Shown: one piece after another, positions 1 to 5,609 of the stretch
Layout: the number at the start of each line of letters is the position of its first letter
Position numbering within the stretch: position 1 is the stretch's first letter
Assembly: GCA_030840615.1 (NCBI GenBank)
Contig: JAVEEE010000013.1
Span: 1 to 5,609 of the forward strand
Origin: Frankiaceae bacterium
Lineage (GTDB): Bacteria; Actinomycetota; Actinomycetes; JAFAQI01
Direction of reading: 5' to 3'
DNA: 5,609 nt
Notes under the pieces: model-generated
What the model saw: the letters and a program-made list of their open reading frames with translations, nothing else
Told to the model about the DNA's origin: nothing
Database searches by the model: none
Position numbers and translations under genes: made by a program

Positions 1-840
1 CACCACTTCGCCCGCCGGACCGAAGACACCGACGGGCCCGGCGGGCAGCCCGACCGGCTCCAGTCGCTGACCGAGCCCGAGCCGTCGGGCGGCTTCCGCG
101 TCGACGTCCCAGCGCGGAAACACCGAGGCCACGGCATCGGCGAGCGGTACGACGACGAGCCGCTCCTCGAGCTCGTCGAGTCGGTGCGCCGACGCGAGGT
201 CGAACGAGCCGACCCGAGTGCGGCGCAGTGCGGTCAGATGTGCACCGACCCCGAGCGCGGCGCCCACGTCACGGGCGAGTGCACGGACATAGGTGCCCGT
301 CGAGCACTCGACGTGGACGTCCACCTGGTCGCCACGTCGGTCGACCAGATGCAACGCGGCGACGTGCACGCGGCGGGCTGCAAGCTCGACGTGCTCGCCC
401 TTGCGGACCCGGGCATATGCACGCTCCCCCGCCACCTTGATGGCCGACACCGACGACGGAACCTGGTCGATGTCGCCGACGAGTGCGGCCAAGGCGGTCT
501 CCAGCGCGCGATCGTCGATGCCGCTCGCGTCGTTCGTGGTCAGCGCCTCGCCGTCGGCATCGTCGGTTGTCGTCGAGACACCGAGCCGGATCGTGGCGTC
601 GTAGGCCTTGTCATGACCGGCAAGATGGCCGAGAAGTCGCGTCGCCCGGCCGAGACCGACGACCAGCACGCCGGTCGCCATCGGATCGAGCGTGCCGGCG
701 TGTCCCACTCGCCGGGTTCCCGCCAACCGCCGGATGCGGGCGACGACGTCGTGCGAGGTCCAGCCCGGCGGTTTGTCGACGACGATCAGGCCGTCGGCCG
801 GTCGAGCCGGGGTCGGCGTGGCCGCGTCGCCGGCCGTCAC
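1..840 (-). CDS. truB: tRNA pseudouridine(55) synthase TruB, C-terminus beyond window
   Basis: TruB isomerises uridine 55 in the T-loop of elongator tRNAs to pseudouridine in the cytoplasm. The frame is open for 280 codons from the GTG at 840-838 to the window edge with no stop. The sequence shows the N-terminal DKPPGWTSHD block (about residues 22-31) and the catalytic block GHAGTLDPMATGVL with the nucleophile Asp52. It also shows KAYDATIRLG with the conserved Lys/Tyr (78-87), QVPSSVSAIKV (126-136), the CSTGTYVRALARDVG block (179-193) and HLTALRRTRVGSF (201-213). After that comes a C-terminal RNA-binding tail of the actinobacterial type, ending GPAGEVV at the edge. The family is usually about 290-310 aa, so only a short piece should be missing. 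The start is the GTG that forms a GTGA overlap with the stop of the upstream nrnA-like gene, which implies translational coupling. QVPSS in place of the QVPP seen in many bacteria is normal for actinobacteria. The identification is secure. Confidence 0.97.
   Translation of the reverse strand, partial: MTAGDAATPTPARPADGLIVVDKPPGWTSHDVVARIRRLAGTRRVGHAGTLDPMATGVLVVGLGRATRLLGHLAGHDKAYDATIRLGVSTTTDDADGEALTTNDASGIDDRALETALAALVGDIDQVPSSVSAIKVAGERAYARVRKGEHVELAARRVHVAALHLVDRRGDQVDVHVECSTGTYVRALARDVGAALGVGAHLTALRRTRVGSFDLASAHRLDELEERLVVVPLADAVASVFPRWDVDAEAARRLGLGQRLEPVGLPAGPVGVFGPAGEVV
837..840 (-). other. GTGA stop/start overlap, nrnA-truB
   Basis: The TGA of the nrnA-like gene (839-837) and the GTG of truB (840-838) overlap as GTGA, the same junction as at rbfA-nrnA. 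It fixes the truB start. Confidence 0.85.
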
Positions 841-1856
841 CGCTGCAGAGCGGGTGCCCGCTCGAGCGCCTGGCGCAGCCGTTCGATCGTCGTCGCCTCG
901 TCGTCCCACGACGTGAACCCCGCGGCCAGCCGATGGCCCCCGCCACCGAGCGCTGCACATGCCGCACCGACGTCCGTGCCACCGCGGGAACGAGTCGAGA
1001 CCCGGAACGATCCGTCGGTGTCCTGCTTGAGCACCGCGGCGACGTCGGCTTCACGCGCCGAACGCACGACATCGATCACCGCTTCGACGTCATCGAGTCC
1101 GACTCCCGCGGTGACGAGGTCCTCCTGGGTCGTCCACGTCCAGACCAGCCCCTGCCCGGACACCGCATCGCGGTCGAGCTGCACCCGGGCCAACGCCGCA
1201 CCGAGCACGCGCTGGAAACCGAACGGCCGGCTGCCCCACAGCTGCTGCGCGACGACGTCCGGACGAGCGCCGGCGGCGAGCAACCTGCCGGCAACCGCGT
1301 GCACGGCCGGCGTCGTCACCGAGTGCTGGAACGAGCCGGTGTCGGTGACGAGCCCGACGTAGAGCAGCGTCGCGGTGTGCGCGTCGATGTCGGCGCCCAT
1401 CCGGCGGAGCAGCTCCTCGACGACGACGGCGGTTGCTGCGGCGGTGGAATCGACCAGCTGCACACCGCCCAAACCGCTGTTGTGGGCGTGATGGTCGATC
1501 ACCAGCAGTCCTGCGGCCCGGTCGGCCAGCGGGCCCAGCACACCGAGGCGGTCACGGCTGGCGGTGTCGAGGACCACCATCAACGACGGGCTGTCACCCA
1601 CCGCCGACGGTGGCGTCACCGTGTCGATGTCGGCGAGCCAGCCGTAGGACGGCGGGACAGACCAGCGTTCGTCACCCCAGGTGCACGTGACCGTCGTGCC
1701 GCGGGCACGCAGGACCCGGGCGAGAGCGAGCATCGAGCCGAGTGCGTCGCCGTCGGGAGCGACGTGACACACCAACGTGGCGTCAGTCGGATCCCGCAGC
1801 AGGTCGACCGCGTCAGCCCAGACGGACTCGGGCAGCGTCACCGCCGACGTGGTCAC
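837..1856 (-). CDS. nrnA: DHH/DHHA1 phosphoesterase, NrnA-type (nanoRNase / pAp phosphatase)
   Basis: This is a manganese-dependent DHH-family phosphoesterase of 339 aa. Characterised relatives (Bacillus NrnA, Mycobacterium Rv2837c/CnpB) degrade 2-5-nt RNAs, dephosphorylate 3'-phosphoadenosine 5'-phosphate, and in mycobacteria hydrolyse cyclic dinucleotides. All metal motifs are present: CHVAPDGDALGS (30-41, His31, Asp35, Asp37), VVLDTA (94-99, Asp97), the signature IDHH (120-123) and GLVTDTGSF (168-176, Asp172). The C-terminal DHHA1 domain carries the substrate-binding GGGGHRLAAG (304-313). Length and domain order match the actinobacterial family, with no missing catalytic residue. It starts at GTG 1856-1854, overlapping the rbfA stop by four bases (GTGA), and its own stop overlaps truB in the same way. 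A weak GAGG lies four bases upstream of the start. Which of the three substrates dominates cannot be read from sequence; the family call itself is firm. Confidence 0.94.
   Translation of the reverse strand: MTTSAVTLPESVWADAVDLLRDPTDATLVCHVAPDGDALGSMLALARVLRARGTTVTCTWGDERWSVPPSYGWLADIDTVTPPSAVGDSPSLMVVLDTASRDRLGVLGPLADRAAGLLVIDHHAHNSGLGGVQLVDSTAAATAVVVEELLRRMGADIDAHTATLLYVGLVTDTGSFQHSVTTPAVHAVAGRLLAAGARPDVVAQQLWGSRPFGFQRVLGAALARVQLDRDAVSGQGLVWTWTTQEDLVTAGVGLDDVEAVIDVVRSAREADVAAVLKQDTDGSFRVSTRSRGGTDVGAACAALGGGGHRLAAGFTSWDDEATTIERLRQALERAPALQR
1853..1856 (-). other. GTGA stop/start overlap, rbfA-nrnA
   Basis: The rbfA TGA (1855-1853) and the GTG of the nrnA-like gene (1856-1854) share bases in a GTGA. 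This is a standard arrangement for termination-reinitiation coupling and supports one transcript. Confidence 0.85.
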
Positions 1857-2284
1857 TCGGCCTCGTCGTCGGTACGGCGATAGGGGTCGATGTCGCCGGC
1901 CGGCTTCGCCCCCTCGGCGAGCTGGTGCACAGCTTCATCGACCGCGCGCGCCCGCTCGAGCAGCTCCTCGATGTGCTTGGCGTCGTCGGGGAGGGCATCG
2001 TGCATGAACGTGATCGAAGGCGTGTGCTTCAGACCGGTCCCGCGCCCGACGGCGCTGCGGATGACACCTTTGGCGCTCTCCAGCGCCATTGCCGTGTCAG
2101 TGCGCACCGCCTCGTCGCCATAGACGGTGTAGAACACCGTGGCCTCGCGCAGATCCCCCGTCAGCCGTGCGTCGGTGACGGTCACCATGCCCAGACGTGG
2201 GTCCTTGACCTGCCGCTCGATGACGTCGGCGACGATCTCGCGGACGCGCACACTCATCCGGCGCGTGCGGGCCTGGTCGGCCAC
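1853..2284 (-). CDS. rbfA: 30S ribosome-binding factor A
   Basis: RbfA binds the immature 30S subunit near helix 1 of 16S rRNA and assists late 5'-end processing and cold-tolerant subunit maturation. The product is 143 aa, slightly above the bacterial core length because of an acidic actinobacterial C-terminal tail (ending DPYRRTDDEAE). The single KH-like domain shows VKDPRLGMVTVTDARLTGDL (26-45), the A-x-G helix kink region around SAVGRGTGLKHTP (77-89) and SITFMHD (90-96). These are followed by a helical DDAKHIEELLERA segment. The start is GTG at 2284-2282, with an AGGAGG five bases upstream. The internal Met10 is possible but has no comparable ribosome site, and ADQARTRRM matches the usual N-terminus. 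It lies 33 bases downstream of ylxP and overlaps the next gene by GTGA, so it sits in the middle of the operon. Confidence 0.97.
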   Translation of the reverse strand: MADQARTRRMSVRVREIVADVIERQVKDPRLGMVTVTDARLTGDLREATVFYTVYGDEAVRTDTAMALESAKGVIRSAVGRGTGLKHTPSITFMHDALPDDAKHIEELLERARAVDEAVHQLAEGAKPAGDIDPYRRTDDEAE

Positions 2285-2289
2285 AGCTT

Positions 2290-2295
2290 CCTCCT
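2290..2295 (-). promoter_or_regulatory. Ribosome binding site of rbfA
   Basis: A perfect AGGAGG sits five bases upstream of the GTG start at 2284. It is the strongest Shine-Dalgarno in the window and supports GTG 2284 over the internal ATG at codon 10. Confidence 0.85.
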
Positions 2296-2317
2296 CAGTC
2301 GTGCCGGCTGCGCACGC

Positions 2318-2611
2318 TCAATCATCAGGCCCGAACAGCCGCCGCCGCGCGGACAGCAGGTCGATCTCCGGCCTGCTCGCGACCACTCGTTCACAGTCGT
2401 CGAGCACCTCACCGCAGTACGCCGCATCAGTGGCTACGACGGCAACGCCCACCAGGGACCGCCGGTGCAGGTCGAGATGCCCCGCCTCGGCAGCCGCGAC
2501 GTCAAAGCGACGCCGCAGCTCCGCGACGATCGGCCGCACGATCGACCTCTTCTCCTTCAACGAGTGCACGTCACCCAGAAGCAGATCCAGCTCGAGCGTG
2601 GCTACGTACAC
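2318..2611 (-). CDS. ylxP: YlxP-like DUF503 family protein
   Basis: This is a small 97-aa cytoplasmic protein of the DUF503 (YlxP) family, regularly found between infB and rbfA in Gram-positive bacteria. Its biochemical role is not firmly established; the setting suggests ribosome assembly or translation. Visible family marks are the N-terminal strand YVATLELDLLLGD (2-14), the highly conserved HSLKEKRSIVRP (16-27), and LHRRSLVGVAVVA towards the middle (about 48-60). The C-terminal SARRRLFG (87-94) is also typical. The start is fixed: the only start codon after the in-frame TAG at 2629-2627 is GTG 2611-2609. Its ribosome site is poor, because AAGGG lies only two bases before the start. It shares the reading frame of infB, 14 codons past the infB stop (see the stop-codon repeat). 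Length is normal, with no signal peptide or membrane segment. Confidence 0.93.
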   Translation of the reverse strand: MYVATLELDLLLGDVHSLKEKRSIVRPIVAELRRRFDVAAAEAGHLDLHRRSLVGVAVVATDAAYCGEVLDDCERVVASRPEIDLLSARRRLFGPDD

Positions 2612-2619
2612 TGCCCTTG

Positions 2620-2650
2620 GCCGTGCCTACGCCCTCTCCCGCCGCCGTGC

Positions 2651-2656
<6 letters not shown>
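2620..2656 (-). repeat. 13-bp direct repeat carrying two in-frame TAG codons
   Basis: The 13-mer GCGTAGGCACGGC (minus strand) occurs at 2656-2644 and again at 2632-2620, offset by exactly 24 bases. The first copy contains the infB stop TAG (2653-2651). The second contains another TAG (2629-2627) in the same frame, which also limits the ylxP start to GTG 2611. It may be a small local duplication that has diverged, or chance. Confidence 0.75.
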
Positions 2657-5428
<2,772 letters not shown>

Positions 5429-5432
5429 TTTT

Positions 5433-5438
5433 CTCCTT
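5433..5438 (-). promoter_or_regulatory. Ribosome binding site of infB
   Basis: The transcript reads AAGGAG, then AAAA, then GTG. This site, four bases before the GTG at 5428, decides the infB start against the upstream in-frame TTG at 5464. Confidence 0.85.
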
Positions 5439-5447
5439 CGGTGGCCC

Positions 5448-5483
5448 GCGGTCGGTAACCGCAAGCCGTTGTCAGTGCACGGC
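5448..5483 (-). promoter_or_regulatory. Two small hairpins upstream of the infB ribosome site
   Basis: Two adjacent inverted repeats are visible. The first has GCCGT at 5465-5469 paired with ACGGC at 5479-5483 (9-base loop). The second has GCGGT at 5448-5452 paired with ACCGC at 5458-5462 (5-base loop). Each stem is only five base pairs. The second ends nine bases before the Shine-Dalgarno, so it could influence infB initiation, but there is no direct evidence and such short stems are common in GC-rich DNA. Confidence 0.25.
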
Positions 5484-5486
5484 GGT

Positions 5487-5519
5487 GCTCATCGGTGCTG
5501 GCTCATCGAGCGCTCATCG
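5487..5519. repeat. Three copies of GCTCATCG in the infB leader
   Basis: Exact 8-base copies lie at 5487-5494, 5501-5508 and 5512-5519, with start-to-start spacing of 14 and 11 bases. A shorter CGGTGCT also repeats at 5483-5489 and 5493-5499. On the transcribed strand the unit reads CGATGAGC. The spacing is not regular enough for a classic operator, and the function is unknown. Chance recurrence in GC-rich DNA is possible but three copies in 33 bases is notable. Confidence 0.6.
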
Positions 5520-5549
5520 TCGTCGTCCGCCCCTTCGGCGATCGCTTGG

Positions 5550-5609
5550 CTAGCTGTCGACCCGTTGCGCCACATAGGCCACGACGGCCGTCGCGTCTGG
5601 CGGCCGGTC
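5550..5609 (-). CDS. ylxR: Probable C-terminal end of YlxR (DUF448)
   Basis: The minus frame entering at 5609 gives PPDATAVVAYVAQRVDS and a TAG at 5552-5550. In actinobacteria the gene directly upstream of infB is normally ylxR, a small RNA-binding-fold protein, and its proteins often end in a helix of the DTSAVVEHIEAL type, which this tail resembles. Third codon positions in this stretch are GC-rich (16 of 19). Only 19 codons are visible, and the diagnostic N-terminal CVGC-type motif lies outside the window. A competing minus frame stays open from 5608 to a TGA at 5491-5489, so the assignment rests on synteny and tail similarity rather than on a domain. Confidence 0.5.
   Translation of the reverse strand, partial: DRPPDATAVVAYVAQRVDS

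Larger units (their letters stand above)
5429..5549 (-). other. infB leader / ylxR-infB intergenic region
   Basis: These 121 bases contain no recognisable gene. They hold three copies of GCTCATCG (plus-strand reading) and two small inverted repeats. They also hold the infB ribosome site at the low-coordinate end. I see no clear -10/-35 promoter, no run of T typical of an intrinsic terminator, and no tRNA or known riboswitch core. It is the longest non-coding stretch in the window; the other gaps are 33 and 39 bases. Confidence 0.6.

Noticed and set aside
2285..2317. Possible terminator or promoter between ylxP and rbfA
   Set aside because: The 33 bases hold the rbfA Shine-Dalgarno but no stable stem followed by T residues and no promoter boxes.
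5429..5464. TTG at 5464 as an upstream infB start, adding 12 residues
   Set aside because: The extra residues MRLPTAGHRRRK are not typical of IF2, TTG is weak, and a strong Shine-Dalgarno precedes the GTG at 5428.
5530..5585. tRNA-like pieces (GGCCTATGTGGCGCAACGG on the minus strand)
   Set aside because: The stretch resembles an acceptor plus D-arm, but there is no anticodon stem or T-arm (no GTTCGA-type motif) at the right distance, and it reads as the end of ylxR.

Overview
The window is high-GC DNA carrying one co-directional translation and RNA-maturation gene cluster, read entirely on the minus strand. In transcription order it holds the probable tail of ylxR, then infB (translation initiation factor IF2), ylxP (DUF503), rbfA (30S ribosome-binding factor A), a DHH/DHHA1 phosphoesterase of the NrnA type, and truB (tRNA pseudouridine-55 synthase, whose last residues run off position 1). 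The gene order, the GC-rich third positions, the long Gly/Pro/Arg-rich IF2 linker, the GTG starts and the sequence style of YlxP, RbfA and TruB all point to an actinomycete (Actinomycetota). I cannot name the genus.

Layout from the high-coordinate end: 5609-5550 reads as the last 19 codons of ylxR. 5549-5429 is a 121-base leader with no convincing gene, three copies of GCTCATCG and two small predicted hairpins. infB runs from 5428 to 2651 (925 aa) behind a good Shine-Dalgarno. After 39 bases comes ylxP (2611-2318), and after 33 bases rbfA (2284-1853). rbfA overlaps nrnA (1856-837) by a GTGA, and nrnA overlaps truB (840 to beyond 1) by another GTGA. I see no terminator or promoter inside the cluster, so it is most simply read as part of one operon, the actinobacterial form of the nusA-infB operon. 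Every start visible in the window is GTG.

The genes act together on translation. IF2 places initiator tRNA on the 30S subunit, RbfA matures the 30S subunit, TruB makes pseudouridine 55 in tRNA, and the NrnA-type enzyme clears very short RNAs and/or pAp (and in relatives cyclic-dinucleotide products). YlxP and YlxR are small conserved companions without a firmly settled biochemical role.

I looked for an undescribed system and did not find one: this is a conserved housekeeping locus. The points worth a second look are local. They are a repeat-built IF2 linker, a duplicated in-frame amber stop between infB and ylxP, the repeat-bearing infB leader, and uniform GTG starts with two GTGA couplings. 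The long plus-strand open frames are codon-register mirrors of the real genes and are not annotated.
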